Origin: Proteus terrae
Lineage (GTDB): Bacteria > Pseudomonadota > Gammaproteobacteria > Enterobacterales > Enterobacteriaceae
NCBI RefSeq assembly: GCF_003144325.1
Contig: NZ_PENS01000014.1
Coordinates: 1 to 64,000, forward strand
DNA: 64,000 bases
Direction of reading: 5' to 3'
The position numbers were made by a program, and so were the translations under genes. Every line of letters begins with the position of its first letter. The stretch's first letter is position 1. Shown here in pieces: positions 26,816 to 35,974 of this stretch. Under the pieces are notes generated by a model. The model made no database searches. It had not been told where the DNA came from and saw only the letters and a program-made list of their open reading frames with translations.

Positions 26816-27277
26816 ATGGATATTAATAGCTTGTTGTTAAAATCTAAACAACTAACATCTCAAATGACTGGAGTTTATGAGCTTTCCATGTCTGGTTTTT
26901 CTCATGCAGATCTAACTGAAATGGTTGGAGTGGCACTAAATCTTTGCTCATCTCTGCATAATGATATTCAAAACAACATTGACGAGCTGAAAAACACAGG
27001 TAAGCCAACAGTAAACAATTACTATCAACAAGCCTGCATTGAGTTTGCAGAACGCCTAAAGGTGGCTTTGTATCAATCAGGGGTGACTCAGGCTGAGTTA
27101 GCAGGGTGCATAGGGGTATCTCAAGGTGTTGTAAGTAACATCATCAATGCGAAAGGTAAAAAGCCAACTAAATATGCATTTCAAATAGCCCAAGCACTTG
27201 GCGTTAACTATCAATGGTTACGTTACGGTGCAGGCGAAATGACAGATTTTTGCACCTCAAAAACAGAGGAGTTATAA
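26816..27277 (+). CDS. HTH protein opening the left early operon
   Basis: 153 residues. A helical N-terminal half is followed by an XRE-type helix-turn-helix (YQSGVTQAELAGCIGVSQGV, near residues 91-110) and a C-terminal tail of the YWxxxG type (NYQWLRYGAGEM). It may be a second repressor or an antirepressor. It starts right after the operator-bearing promoter. Confidence 0.7.
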   Translation: MDINSLLLKSKQLTSQMTGVYELSMSGFSHADLTEMVGVALNLCSSLHNDIQNNIDELKNTGKPTVNNYYQQACIEFAERLKVALYQSGVTQAELAGCIGVSQGVVSNIINAKGKKPTKYAFQIAQALGVNYQWLRYGAGEMTDFCTSKTEEL

Positions 27278-27278
27278 G

Positions 27279-27485
27279 ATGACCATCCTACATTCTACTG
27301 CAATCCCTAATTTACCGAAACCTGACGTACATACAGGCGTAATATTACCTATGTTCTTGTTTCGTTTCTGGACTAAAACTGAGAATCCAGAGAAAAAAGA
27401 AGTTATGGCTACCAGTGCAGAACAAGCTAAAGAGTTACTCGGTAGCAATGTTGTTTTCTCTGCTCAATTTCCTTGCGAGGCTTAA
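27279..27485 (+). CDS. Small early protein
   Basis: 68 residues, directly after the HTH gene. A hydrophobic/aromatic central part (ILPMFLFRFWTKT) and SAEQAKELLG near the end. This looks like the small host-modulating proteins common in such operons, but no function is visible. Confidence 0.5.
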   Translation: MTILHSTAIPNLPKPDVHTGVILPMFLFRFWTKTENPEKKEVMATSAEQAKELLGSNVVFSAQFPCEA

Positions 27486-27487
27486 TT

Positions 27488-27697
27488 ATGGCTCACGAAC
27501 TCAACTTAGAATCTGTTGCAAAAAAAAGCTCTCAATTAAATGCACTGTTATTTCAACTAAATAATCTTCGAATTCCTGAAAGCCCTGATGTTGAAACTTT
27601 AATAGAACTAGCGCATGAATTATCTGGTGATGTTGTTAACTGGATTCTTGAAGAAAATGCTCAGAGAGATAATGATCATGGCAAAAGAAATAATTAA
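27488..27697 (+). CDS. Small early protein
   Basis: 69 residues from ATG 27488. Mostly helical and acidic. Overlaps the next gene. No family recognised. Confidence 0.5.
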   Translation: MAHELNLESVAKKSSQLNALLFQLNNLRIPESPDVETLIELAHELSGDVVNWILEENAQRDNDHGKRNN

Positions 27698-27854
27698 TGT
27701 AGATAGCGGAAAAATGCCAGATACATTACATCGAGTAAAAGCATTCTTAATTTTAGCTCAGTTTCTTTCTCGTAATAGCGAAGAGCGAGCAATTCAACTT
27801 AGCTTATTATCTCAAGCAGAAGATGAAATCGATGAGGTTTTAAATGATGAATAA
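27678..27854 (+). CDS. Small early protein
   Basis: 58 residues from ATG 27678, GAGAGAT upstream. Helical, acidic end (QAEDEIDEVLNDE). It overlaps both neighbours, so translation is coupled. No function seen. Confidence 0.5.
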   Translation: MAKEIINVDSGKMPDTLHRVKAFLILAQFLSRNSEERAIQLSLLSQAEDEIDEVLNDE

Positions 27855-28248
27855 CACTAAGTTAAAAGAATCCGCTTGTGATGAATTACTTTATGCAACT
27901 TCTATTTTAAATCTCATTATCAATGATAACGTAACACCTAGCGATAATATGTTTAATGCGATTGAATCAGCAGTAGCCAATATAGAAAGAGCTAAAGAAA
28001 GTGTATCGAATATTAATACTGATAAATCACCAAAGCCTATCGGTGAAATTAAAATCAGTGATAACGATACAATTGAAACGGCTGTCGGGTGTATTTTAAA
28101 CACATTAGAAACTGCAATTAATTTAAAAGTAGCTGAAGAAAGTGGTCACATTAAAAATTACGACATTCAAATTACAAATTTAATCCAATCAGCAAAATTA
28201 AATTTAGAAACCGTTTATGAAAAAGTAAGTTTCACGGAGGCGCAATGA
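27844..28248 (+). CDS. Early protein of unknown function
   Basis: 134 residues (second ATG at 27847 equally possible). All-helical with regular leucine/isoleucine spacing, acidic. Overlaps the next start. No family recognised. Confidence 0.55.
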   Translation: MMNNTKLKESACDELLYATSILNLIINDNVTPSDNMFNAIESAVANIERAKESVSNINTDKSPKPIGEIKISDNDTIETAVGCILNTLETAINLKVAEESGHIKNYDIQITNLIQSAKLNLETVYEKVSFTEAQ

Positions 28249-28544
28249 ATATCGATGAATTAATTGTTCTTCCTGATTTAAACAAATTATCGGAAGGCGA
28301 GTTGGGAAAATTAAGAGCAAACTTAGACTTATCTATTGATTCACTCATTACAGGAATGAAGGTATTCGGCGATTTTATGTTTTGGGCTGGTGCTAATGAA
28401 AATTATCCCAATGGTAAAGATCATCTTGGTGATGTGGGATTATTTTTAAGCCAAGTGTCATTATTGATATCAATATTAAATGACAAACTTGGTGGAATTG
28501 AATACGAAATATCAAATCGAAAAATAAAAGGAACACGGGAATGA
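28245..28544 (+). CDS. Early protein of unknown function
   Basis: 99 residues, AGGCGC just before the start and ATGA overlap with the upstream stop. Helical with a Trp/Phe-rich middle (VFGDFMFWAGANENYPNG). No family recognised. Confidence 0.5.
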   Translation: MNIDELIVLPDLNKLSEGELGKLRANLDLSIDSLITGMKVFGDFMFWAGANENYPNGKDHLGDVGLFLSQVSLLISILNDKLGGIEYEISNRKIKGTRE

Positions 28545-28963
28545 ATAACCAACACGAAGCTATTGAGAAAGCAACTGATAATCAAATTACTATTGCTATG
28601 CGCCCTGTTTATATTATTTCAGGTGCTAATCGTGCTTACTTAAGTGAGCGTTCAGCATTAAATAAGCTAGCAAATATTCTCACCGAGCGTGAACTTCATA
28701 AGGAAGGCATTGAGACTAACTATGAAGGTGAACAATGCGAACTTGAAAATGGCACAATCGCTTTTAAGCGTGGCGAACCTACCGAACACTTTATGGATCG
28801 CAAGGAAGCTAAACTAACCGAACTCCAAGAGCGATTAAAGCAAGAGCGTAATATTGAACGATTACAAAAAGAATATGCTAAAGCTGTCGCTAAATATGAT
28901 GATGCAGAAAAAGAAGCTGATAGACTATATTACGAATTAAATAATGCTTTAACCAATAAATAA
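28541..28963 (+). CDS. Early protein with coiled-coil end
   Basis: 140 residues. The second half (from about residue 85) is a charged coiled coil. The middle part contains CELENGTIAFKRGEPTEHF. ATGA overlap with upstream gene. No family recognised. Confidence 0.5.
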   Translation: MNNQHEAIEKATDNQITIAMRPVYIISGANRAYLSERSALNKLANILTERELHKEGIETNYEGEQCELENGTIAFKRGEPTEHFMDRKEAKLTELQERLKQERNIERLQKEYAKAVAKYDDAEKEADRLYYELNNALTNK

Positions 28964-29037
28964 ATCATCCACTAAATAAAAATTAATTATAGCGTTCATG
29001 CTAGGGATTGCTGCGCTCTAAATCAGGAGTAAGCAAC

Positions 29038-29391
29038 ATGGACAAAATTAATTTACTTGAAATAAGAAGAAAGCGTTTTATCAACTCAGTGCTTATTTAT
29101 ATTAAACAAAATGGAAAGAAAGCTGAGTTTAAATCAAAGTTAAATAATAAAACTGTTATTACAGAAATTAGCTTTGAAAATTTAAATAATTTCTTCCGTG
29201 ATGTCTATGAAGAAAAAGATTGCCGTCAACGTTGTAAGTGGAGTGATAAAGATATCTATAACACCTATGAGCGTTTATATAAATCTAACGGCTCTATTTC
29301 TGAAATGGGTAAATTCATGATTGATTATATTGTTGAGTATTTACCTCCTTACTTAAATGGAGAGGAATATAAATATCATGACGTATTCTGA
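29038..29391 (+). CDS. Early protein of unknown function
   Basis: 117 residues from ATG 29038 with AGGAGT ten bases upstream; a longer frame from 29008 is not supported by a ribosome site. Basic at the start, then YEEKDCRQRCKWSDKDIYNTYERLY. The 75 bases before it may hold a promoter. No family recognised. Confidence 0.5.
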   Translation: MDKINLLEIRRKRFINSVLIYIKQNGKKAEFKSKLNNKTVITEISFENLNNFFRDVYEEKDCRQRCKWSDKDIYNTYERLYKSNGSISEMGKFMIDYIVEYLPPYLNGEEYKYHDVF

Positions 29392-29584
29392 ATTCATGAA
29401 AAAAGGTAAGCAATTAGAGGGGAAAGGATTTTATAGACGCGCACTAGAGCAATATAACCAAGCTTTTATTATCGCAGATCCACCAGCTAAAGGCGCAATG
29501 AGTTATCAACAAAAAATAAGTAATCAATCATCTAAGCGTTGTTTAGATAAAGCAAAAATTAAAGTGACGGAGAGTTATTTATGA
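29378..29584 (+). CDS. Small early protein with TPR-like helix pair
   Basis: 68 residues from ATG 29378, with GAGAGGAA upstream. The segment KGFYRRALEQYNQAFIIADPPAKG resembles one tetratricopeptide repeat, which suggests protein binding. Overlaps both neighbours. Confidence 0.5.
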   Translation: MTYSEFMKKGKQLEGKGFYRRALEQYNQAFIIADPPAKGAMSYQQKISNQSSKRCLDKAKIKVTESYL

Positions 29585-30057
29585 ATACTAAAAAAATGAC
29601 ACCAGATGAAATCATCGAATATTTAAAAGAAAAAGGTTTCCCAGCCTCTTTATTAGATAAAGAAGCCATTAAGTCAAATCGTAAATTAACACCAGAAGAA
29701 CAAGAGATATTTGTTAAGTACATTGTTGATAATTTAAGAACACTTGAAGCAAATAAATATTTAATCTCCTGCGCAATGCGATTCGGCCCTGGTCTTAATG
29801 AGCAATTTTCGTTTAGACACAAAAACATTGTTGTCGATTTAGATTTAAAAATTGTCGAGAAGCTACTCATTGTAAAAGTTGAGTCAGTCATTCTCGATCA
29901 ATCAGATGATGGCGTATTCGCTCTGTTCCGTTTTTACGAAGGCAATAAAGCAAAAGGCGAAGAAGGTGATAAGTGGATGCAAGACATGCTTGATCAACTA
30001 CTCATCAATAGCGCCACTTTGCTTATCTCACAAGGTAAAAGTCAGTTAATACACTAA
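29581..30057 (+). CDS. Early protein of unknown function
   Basis: 158 residues, start overlapping the previous stop. N-terminal helical part (DEIIEYLKEKGFPASLLDKE), then alternating beta/helix with FRFYEGNKAKGEEGDKWM. No family recognised. Confidence 0.55.
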   Translation: MNTKKMTPDEIIEYLKEKGFPASLLDKEAIKSNRKLTPEEQEIFVKYIVDNLRTLEANKYLISCAMRFGPGLNEQFSFRHKNIVVDLDLKIVEKLLIVKVESVILDQSDDGVFALFRFYEGNKAKGEEGDKWMQDMLDQLLINSATLLISQGKSQLIH

Positions 30058-30068
30058 GGGTAGTTAAT

Positions 30069-30767
30069 ATGAATAATTTAATTAGCACCAATGCGTCAAT
30101 GACCTCGAAAGAGATCGCTGAGTTAGTTGGTAGCCGTGAAGATAATGTAAAAAGAACTATTGAAAGACTAGCTAATAGCGGTGTTATTTCCCAACCTCCG
30201 ACGGAGGATGGGATTAAATCAGCCAATGGCGTAATACCAAAACATTATGTTTTTTCAGGTGAGAAAGGAAAACGAGATAGCATCATTGTAGTGGCCCAAC
30301 TCTACCCTGAATTTACAGCTCGGTTAGTTGATCGCTGGAAAGAACTTGAAGATGAACGAGTCAAGCCAAAATCACAGGCAGAAATTATTGCTGCTATGGC
30401 GCTGGCTAACTTAGAAAGCGAACGCCGTATATCTCATGTAGAGCAAAAAGTTGAACAAGTGAATGAAGTCGTTGAGCAAATAAAACAAGGAACCATCCCT
30501 GCTGGCTGGATTGGGTACTCTCTAGCGAGAACTAAATCAGGTATGACGATTGATAAATGCAAGACGCTTGCCAAGCAATACAGCGTCCGAAAAGACCAAA
30601 TAACCATTCTTACGCCCGAAGGTATGCCTAGACCTATGGCCATTATTCATGAGGCTGACTTCATGGTGGCAATGAAACTCATGATGGGTGAAGCAGAAAA
30701 ACGCGGCACTCGTTGGTATCACCCGAAAATGGGATTGTTTCAGGCAATTGGCTGGGAGGATAAATAA
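30069..30767 (+). CDS. Rha/antirepressor-like regulatory protein
   Basis: 232 residues. N-terminal part MTSKEIAELVGSREDNVKRTIERLANSGVI is a winged-helix-like reader as in Rha/antirepressor proteins, and YVFSGEKGKRDSIIVVAQLYPEFTARLVDRWKELE is the Rha-family second half. A coiled coil (EQKVEQVNEVVEQIKQ) links to a C-terminal domain found in phage antirepressors. It may relieve CI or act on host genes. Confidence 0.78.
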   Translation: MNNLISTNASMTSKEIAELVGSREDNVKRTIERLANSGVISQPPTEDGIKSANGVIPKHYVFSGEKGKRDSIIVVAQLYPEFTARLVDRWKELEDERVKPKSQAEIIAAMALANLESERRISHVEQKVEQVNEVVEQIKQGTIPAGWIGYSLARTKSGMTIDKCKTLAKQYSVRKDQITILTPEGMPRPMAIIHEADFMVAMKLMMGEAEKRGTRWYHPKMGLFQAIGWEDK

Positions 30768-31375
30768 TGAAAGTAAAATTACCACTCACTGATGCTGACT
30801 TAATCCGCGCTGCTTTAGCCTTAATATCCGCGAATGATGATCCGCGCATAGTCACAAAGGTTGTTCACATTAATAACCTATACATAGAAGCAACTAACGG
30901 GCATGCATTAATTAAAATGAAACATAATGCAGAGTTCAACCAGGATATTGCTGTTCAGTTTGTATATTCAGTACCTGATGAGGCTGAGTTTCTTGATATC
31001 AATAGCCATGATGATGGAAGCCACACTGTTACCTATTACCGTTATGATCAAGATAAGGAATTTAGGCCATTTGAGAAGTCAGAATTAATTCTCATGCGAG
31101 GGAGTTACCCCAATTTTGGCGACTTGCTGGACCGAAAATATAAAAAAGGAAAAACACCTTATATAGCATCAGTCTATTTAGCTCTTCCTTATTTAATGTT
31201 TGGCAGAGGTAGCGTGGATATTTTGCCTAGCGAAGACGAGCTATCCGTGATGTTTGCCATGGATGCCTTAACATCGGAAATGTATGGAGAGCCTATCCTA
31301 ATCGCCATGTCCATGAAAAAAGATGTCCACAAATTATCTCAATCCTTACGAGACCAAATCATAGGGAATGACTAA
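30767..31375 (+). CDS. Early protein with sliding-clamp-like motif
   Basis: 202 residues. The passage VHINNLYIEATNGHALIKM and later ILMRGSYPNFGDLL resemble segments of the beta sliding clamp (DnaN), where a TDGHRL strand and a YPxFxxL strand occur. The length suits one or two clamp domains, not three. It could be a phage clamp mimic. This is an eye-level match only. Confidence 0.45.
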   Translation: MKVKLPLTDADLIRAALALISANDDPRIVTKVVHINNLYIEATNGHALIKMKHNAEFNQDIAVQFVYSVPDEAEFLDINSHDDGSHTVTYYRYDQDKEFRPFEKSELILMRGSYPNFGDLLDRKYKKGKTPYIASVYLALPYLMFGRGSVDILPSEDELSVMFAMDALTSEMYGEPILIAMSMKKDVHKLSQSLRDQIIGND

Positions 31376-31602
31376 TGAAAATTGAATACATCCCCAGTGA
31401 AGCGGGAAGCGTGGCAAAAGTGGTTATTTTTTCCTTCATCACTGAACGCAGAAGACTAAATCGGTTAGTTGATCTGGCATTACTTTTTACCCCTGTTCAC
31501 GAGAGCACTACCGGGTTCTTTTTTCGCACCACCACTATTTATGGAAAATCGAACCACGTTCTACGTGCATATAAGCTCATCTGCAAGGAGGCAAACCAGT
31601 GA
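31375..31602 (+). CDS. Small early protein
   Basis: 75 residues, start overlapping the previous stop. Basic with strand-rich middle (ESTTGFFFRTTTIYGKS). No family recognised. Confidence 0.5.
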   Translation: MKIEYIPSEAGSVAKVVIFSFITERRRLNRLVDLALLFTPVHESTTGFFFRTTTIYGKSNHVLRAYKLICKEANQ

Positions 31603-31850
31603 TTGAGAGGAACAATACTGATTATGAGATTAATGAATATGACGATCCGCTTATTAAAGCCATTCACCATTTTGATGATGGTTGCTGTTACGTCGAACCT
31701 TATCTTCATGACTTAAATTTTAGGCGGTTTATCCATGACGGGGTATATAAGCCCCGCCCTAACCCTAAACAAATTACTAAGCCAAAGTTAACACCGACCA
31801 TTAAAAAGAAAAAACGTAAATCGAAAGGAGCTCGCCATGCTGAAATTTGA
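31599..31850 (+). CDS. Small early protein, basic tail
   Basis: 83 residues starting at GTG 31599. Acidic N-terminus, very basic C-terminus (KPKLTPTIKKKKRKSKGARH), which suggests nucleic acid contact. Overlaps next gene. No family recognised. Confidence 0.5.
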   Translation: MIERNNTDYEINEYDDPLIKAIHHFDDGCCYVEPYLHDLNFRRFIHDGVYKPRPNPKQITKPKLTPTIKKKKRKSKGARHAEI

Positions 31851-32235
31851 TAAAGATAACCGCTTAATTTTAGATGAACTAAAAATACTTGAAGACTATC
31901 TGAGAGCTTTGGCTTATTGCAATTCTTCTATTATGCGTATTGATGCCAGTTTAGATAGACACCAAGAAAGTGACTCAGATTGGGCGATACGTGCAAGAAC
32001 AGCTCGTAAATATTTGAACTGGCAACGTAGAGCGATTTGCGATCAGCTGGCTATCTTAAAACGCCAACGTAAAGAGGTCGATTATTCACGCCGAATACTC
32101 AGAAATGAAATTTTAGTTGCTGAACTTAAAAAGCTCATTACTCACGAAGAGTTTATGCAACTTGTTAATAAGGCCGAAACAGAAGCTAGCGCGCAATTAG
32201 TCTCTGTCTTGGAGGTAGATCATGACTACGACTGA
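31837..32235 (+). CDS. Early helical protein
   Basis: 132 residues from ATG 31837 with AAAGGAG upstream. Long helices rich in Arg/Lys (LKRQRKEVDYSRRILRNEI). Overlaps both neighbours. No family recognised. Confidence 0.5.
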   Translation: MLKFDKDNRLILDELKILEDYLRALAYCNSSIMRIDASLDRHQESDSDWAIRARTARKYLNWQRRAICDQLAILKRQRKEVDYSRRILRNEILVAELKKLITHEEFMQLVNKAETEASAQLVSVLEVDHDYD

Positions 32236-32545
32236 TCCTGTTTTAATTAAATTAATTTCAGACAACATTGCTGATCCTGGTGACATAACAGATGCAATTT
32301 GGAAAGCCGGTTATCGTAAAACAGATTTTACCACTGAGCAGATCATTGATATTACGGTGAGCATGACCGGTGATTCTATTTATTTAAAATTACCTCATGA
32401 CAATTTGCCTAAGACATTGGATGACATTAGCAAATATCATTTAAACGATATCATTTTTGATGCTCATTGGGATAACCCGCCAGCAATTATCGCACAGGCT
32501 ATTATGGAGAGCGGGTATAGGAAGGGAGGTAATGATGCTATATGA
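32222..32545 (+). CDS. Early protein with internal repeat
   Basis: 107 residues. Two similar segments, IADPGDITDAIWKAGYRKTDF near the start and NPPAIIAQAIMESGYRKGG near the end, suggest an internal duplication of an I-x-x-A-I-W/M-x-x-GYRK unit. Overlaps next gene. No family recognised. Confidence 0.5.
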   Translation: MTTTDPVLIKLISDNIADPGDITDAIWKAGYRKTDFTTEQIIDITVSMTGDSIYLKLPHDNLPKTLDDISKYHLNDIIFDAHWDNPPAIIAQAIMESGYRKGGNDAI

Positions 32546-32744
32546 ATGTTTACCCATTTCGGCATATTGCAATTTATATGGAGAAACACCTGAAGCCATT
32601 AACAAACGCTTACAAAGACAATTTTGGATTGAAGGTGTGCATGTCTTAAAAGTGGAAGGCTCAAAAGAACGATGGATCGATATTGCAGAGGTGAACAAAT
32701 GGGCTCGCAAAAACAAGCAGAATACTCATTACCAAGAGGAGTAA
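32535..32744 (+). CDS. xis: Excisionase-like protein (DUF1233/Xis type)
   Basis: 69 residues from ATG 32535 with GGGAGG five bases upstream. The sequence has the winged-helix excisionase layout: SAYCNLYGETPEAINKRLQ then EGVHVLKV and RWIDIAEVNKWARKN. It sits directly upstream of int and overlaps it, and would direct excision. Confidence 0.82.
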   Translation: MLYECLPISAYCNLYGETPEAINKRLQRQFWIEGVHVLKVEGSKERWIDIAEVNKWARKNKQNTHYQEE

Positions 32745-33880
32745 CTGTTCGTAATAATAAAACCAAACAAACTATTGTCATCACGTTTACCTATAAAGGG
32801 GTTCTCTGTAGAGAGCCCTTGTCTAGACTAACTGTTGATAATAAGAATATAAAATATGCTGAAAGATTACTGGCTGAAATCCAAAATAATATTGAACGAT
32901 CAACTTTTAGCTATGCGAAGTATTTCCCTGAATCTAAAAAACTCCCATTATTTGGGGTTAATAATAAAATAAAAACCATTATTGATTATTTAGATGAGTA
33001 TCTCGTTATATGTGAGACAAGAAATTTATCGCCATCAACTATTGGTGGGTATAAAAAATGCAAGAGCGCCTTATCTGACCTACATAAATTACAAGTAACA
33101 TCATTAACACCTGCGATCGTGAAAAATTGGATACAAAAACAATCTACATCATTAAAAACGATACGGAATCAGCTTTCATTTTTACGAAGTGCAATAGATG
33201 AAGCAATTACTGATGGGGCAATATCTATTAACCCTGTTAGTTTAGTTTCAGCTTCTCGGTATCAATCAAAAGGTGGCACCACAGAAAGTAGTTATATTGT
33301 TGATCCACTATCACCAAAAGAAGTGTCTGCACTACTTCTTGCCGCTAAATATGAGCAATGGAAAAACTTATTTAGGTTCGCGATTAATACGGGATTACGA
33401 AGCTCTGAACTATGTGCCTTAAAGTGGAGTGATATAGATTTCATTGAGCGCACAGCCCACGTTCAATCAGCAAGTGTTGTAGGCGTTATCAAAGAAACAA
33501 AAACTAAAGCTGGAACAAGGAAGGTTGAGCTAAACGATGAGGCCATGAAAGCACTTAATGAACAAAAACAATTTACGTTTATGAAAGATGTTGTCATTTT
33601 TGAAGATCCTAAAACTAATCAAGCTTGGGCTAGTGCTGATGCAATTAGAAAAAAAGCATGGGTTCCAACATTAAAGAAAGCTGGCGTAAGGTATAGAAAC
33701 CCCTATCAAACAAGACATACGTTCGCCACCCGAAATATTAGCCAAGGAGTTAATCTGTTTTGGCTCGCAGGGCAAATGGGGCATAAGGGTCCTGAAATGC
33801 TGTTTAGGCATTATGGATCTTATCTAAAAGAATATGACGGCAATACAACAAAACAAGGGAAAGTAATTAACTCTAAGTAG
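32699..33880 (+). CDS. int: Prophage tyrosine integrase
   Basis: 393 residues from ATG 32699, overlapping xis. N-terminal arm-binding domain, SAM-like core (ETRNLSPSTIGGYKKCKSAL), then the catalytic domain: Arg in NTGLRSSELCALKWSDID, HxxR in YQTRHTFATRN, His in GQMGHKGPEM and Tyr in RHYGSYLKEY. It ends about 105 bases before the ssrA-type att sequence. Confidence 0.93.
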   Translation: MGSQKQAEYSLPRGVTVRNNKTKQTIVITFTYKGVLCREPLSRLTVDNKNIKYAERLLAEIQNNIERSTFSYAKYFPESKKLPLFGVNNKIKTIIDYLDEYLVICETRNLSPSTIGGYKKCKSALSDLHKLQVTSLTPAIVKNWIQKQSTSLKTIRNQLSFLRSAIDEAITDGAISINPVSLVSASRYQSKGGTTESSYIVDPLSPKEVSALLLAAKYEQWKNLFRFAINTGLRSSELCALKWSDIDFIERTAHVQSASVVGVIKETKTKAGTRKVELNDEAMKALNEQKQFTFMKDVVIFEDPKTNQAWASADAIRKKAWVPTLKKAGVRYRNPYQTRHTFATRNISQGVNLFWLAGQMGHKGPEMLFRHYGSYLKEYDGNTTKQGKVINSK

Positions 33881-33985
33881 TCTACACATAGACAGTACAG
33901 TGACTACGAAATGCACGCGGAATGCACGCCATACAAATGGTGTATAAATAGTCATTAAAAATCAAACAACTAGAACTATTCAGAT

Positions 33986-34013
33986 GCGGGTTCAACTCCC
34001 GCCAGCTCCACCA
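33986..34013 (+). repeat. Attachment site: ssrA (tmRNA) 3'-end copy
   Basis: 28 bases matching the tmRNA T-arm and acceptor end: GCGGGTTCAACTCCCGCC followed by AGCTCCACCA. The last 13 bases recur at 51972-51984. It marks the border between the prophage and the next island. The rest of ssrA is not here. Confidence 0.85.
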
Positions 34014-34020
34014 CTATCTA

Positions 34021-34056
34021 ACGACCTGATTCTTAACAAGTTTCAGGTCGTTTTTC
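34021..34056 (+). terminator. Terminator between att and island integrase
   Basis: Stem ACGACCTGA (34021-34029) with TCAGGTCGT (34043-34051) followed by a T-run. It would stop tmRNA-side or int-side transcription from entering the island. Confidence 0.75.
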
Positions 34057-34095
34057 TTTCTATCATGTCGAAATTGTGCCGCAGGAATGTACCGC

Positions 34096-35784
34096 ATGAC
34101 GACATTAAAACTCCCCCACTACCTTTACCAACGTGCTAATACGTGGTGGTTTCGTAAAACCATCCCGACTGTAAACGCTCGCCATGACATCCGGCTGAGC
34201 CTCAAAACAAAGCAACTGCATGCAGCCCGATCATTAGCCTTAATCCTCAATAGTCAATATAATCACTGGAAAGCCCAATATTCAGGAAGCCCGAAAATGA
34301 CCAAGGAACACATTGCCTTTTTTCAGCAGCAACTCAAGTTATTAGTCAACAGATGGTGGCAGCGTGAAATGGATGATTTTCATGGCAACCTTGATAAGGG
34401 AATTGATGAGCTCAATGATTTACAGCACGTCGCAACGGGGCTTATTGAGTTTCATCACAAGCGTATTATTAAAAAAGAGTATCGAGATAATGCCAAAAAC
34501 CAGAGAATAGCTGCCACGTTATTAGATGAAATCCAAGAGCAACAATCGGATATCACCTCTAACTTAACCGAACAAGACTATCAGCAACTGGCTCTTATGG
34601 TTGACCAAGCGTCTTTGCAGCACTATCAACGACTCAATACGTATTTATCAAACCCAACACCAGACTGGTTAAACGCACCCACAACCTTTGAGGTTGAATC
34701 AATCATTGATGATAAACCACGTTACCCCCTATCTAAACTGATTAGCGAATATCAAGAAGAAAGCCAGCAAAAAGGACACAGTCAAAAGACCCAAAATAAG
34801 TATGCTCAATGCCTCGCCTTAGCAATTAGCTACTTTGGTGATGTGCTTGTTGATACGATCACACCCGAGCAAGGCAGACATTTTCGAGAGTGCTTAAAGA
34901 CATTTCCTCTTGGGATTAAAACAAAAGAGATGCTGGCACAGCCACTGAGTGAAATCATAAAAAAACACCCACACGCTCAAACCATATCGGTAGAAACAGC
35001 GAATTCACACCTGCAAAAAGTGTCCCAGTTTTTTGATTGGATAGTGTCCTTAGGGTATTTAACCCACAATCCTATCCCTCAAGAGCCGCTTCCGGCTCCA
35101 CGGGTTAACCATAAAGACGATAGAGCCGTCATCACTGACGAGGAAGCTATACAAGTTTTTCAGCATCCCCTGTTTACGATGCATCAAGGCGTCAAAACCA
35201 AAAAGATACAGCAGCCTTACCATTTTTGGTTACCGCTATTGTGTTTATTTACGGGTATGCGCCCCGGTGAAGCTTGCCAGTTATTCACTAATGACATTGA
35301 AAAGGTGAATGACATTTGGTGTATTCGTGTGGATAACCGATATGAAAAACAGCGGTTGAAAACACCAAATGCCAAACGCTACATCCCAATCCATCAACAA
35401 CTTATTGATTTAGGCTTCTTAGTATTTGTGAAAGATAAGGCAGGCACACACCGTGAAGATACACGCCTGTTCCCTGAAATTATGCTCATTCAAGACTCTT
35501 TTGCTACCAAGCCGGGTGAATGGTTCAACCGTAATTTACGAGACCGACAATCGCTTCCTGAGCACGTCACGCTCTATAGCTTTCGGCATTACTTTAGAGA
35601 TAAGCTACTCGCCCTACATCCGTCTGATGAATATTTGAATAAGATTATGGGGCACCAAACCAGTTCTTACGGTAAAGCCTTACCAAAGGAACAACAAGCC
35701 ATGCATGAACTCGTGAACAAAGTCGATTTTTCTACCATTATTGTTCAGGTAAAGCCTTATGAAACGTTGGATATCTTCCACTAA
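34096..35784 (+). CDS. int: Island tyrosine integrase with DUF6538-type N-terminus
   Basis: 562 residues from ATG 34096 (AGGA nine bases upstream). The start LPHYLYQRANTWWFRKTIP fits the DUF6538 module. Catalytic part: FTGMRPGEACQLF with the first Arg, SFRHYFRDKLL with His/Arg, IMGHQTSSYGKAL with His and probable Tyr. Longer than P4-type integrases. It lies just inside the left att, as usual for tRNA/tmRNA islands. Confidence 0.92.
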   Translation: MTTLKLPHYLYQRANTWWFRKTIPTVNARHDIRLSLKTKQLHAARSLALILNSQYNHWKAQYSGSPKMTKEHIAFFQQQLKLLVNRWWQREMDDFHGNLDKGIDELNDLQHVATGLIEFHHKRIIKKEYRDNAKNQRIAATLLDEIQEQQSDITSNLTEQDYQQLALMVDQASLQHYQRLNTYLSNPTPDWLNAPTTFEVESIIDDKPRYPLSKLISEYQEESQQKGHSQKTQNKYAQCLALAISYFGDVLVDTITPEQGRHFRECLKTFPLGIKTKEMLAQPLSEIIKKHPHAQTISVETANSHLQKVSQFFDWIVSLGYLTHNPIPQEPLPAPRVNHKDDRAVITDEEAIQVFQHPLFTMHQGVKTKKIQQPYHFWLPLLCLFTGMRPGEACQLFTNDIEKVNDIWCIRVDNRYEKQRLKTPNAKRYIPIHQQLIDLGFLVFVKDKAGTHREDTRLFPEIMLIQDSFATKPGEWFNRNLRDRQSLPEHVTLYSFRHYFRDKLLALHPSDEYLNKIMGHQTSSYGKALPKEQQAMHELVNKVDFSTIIVQVKPYETLDIFH

Positions 35785-35974
35785 TAGTGGATAATAAGCC
35801 GATAGACTGCTTTGCTTTTCTTACAAACTTCAGCCTTAAGATGCTCTTGATTGTTTAAATGAAATATTTCAATCGCATGACATAGTGAAACTGACAAAAA
35901 AATAACAACAATATTATATTAATCAATGAATTATATAGATTTAGACATATTCAGTAAATAGTTAGGGATGAACA

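Noticed and set aside
33971-34013. A tRNA gene at the att site
   Set aside because: Only the T-arm and acceptor 3' end are present and they match tmRNA; no anticodon arm can be formed upstream.
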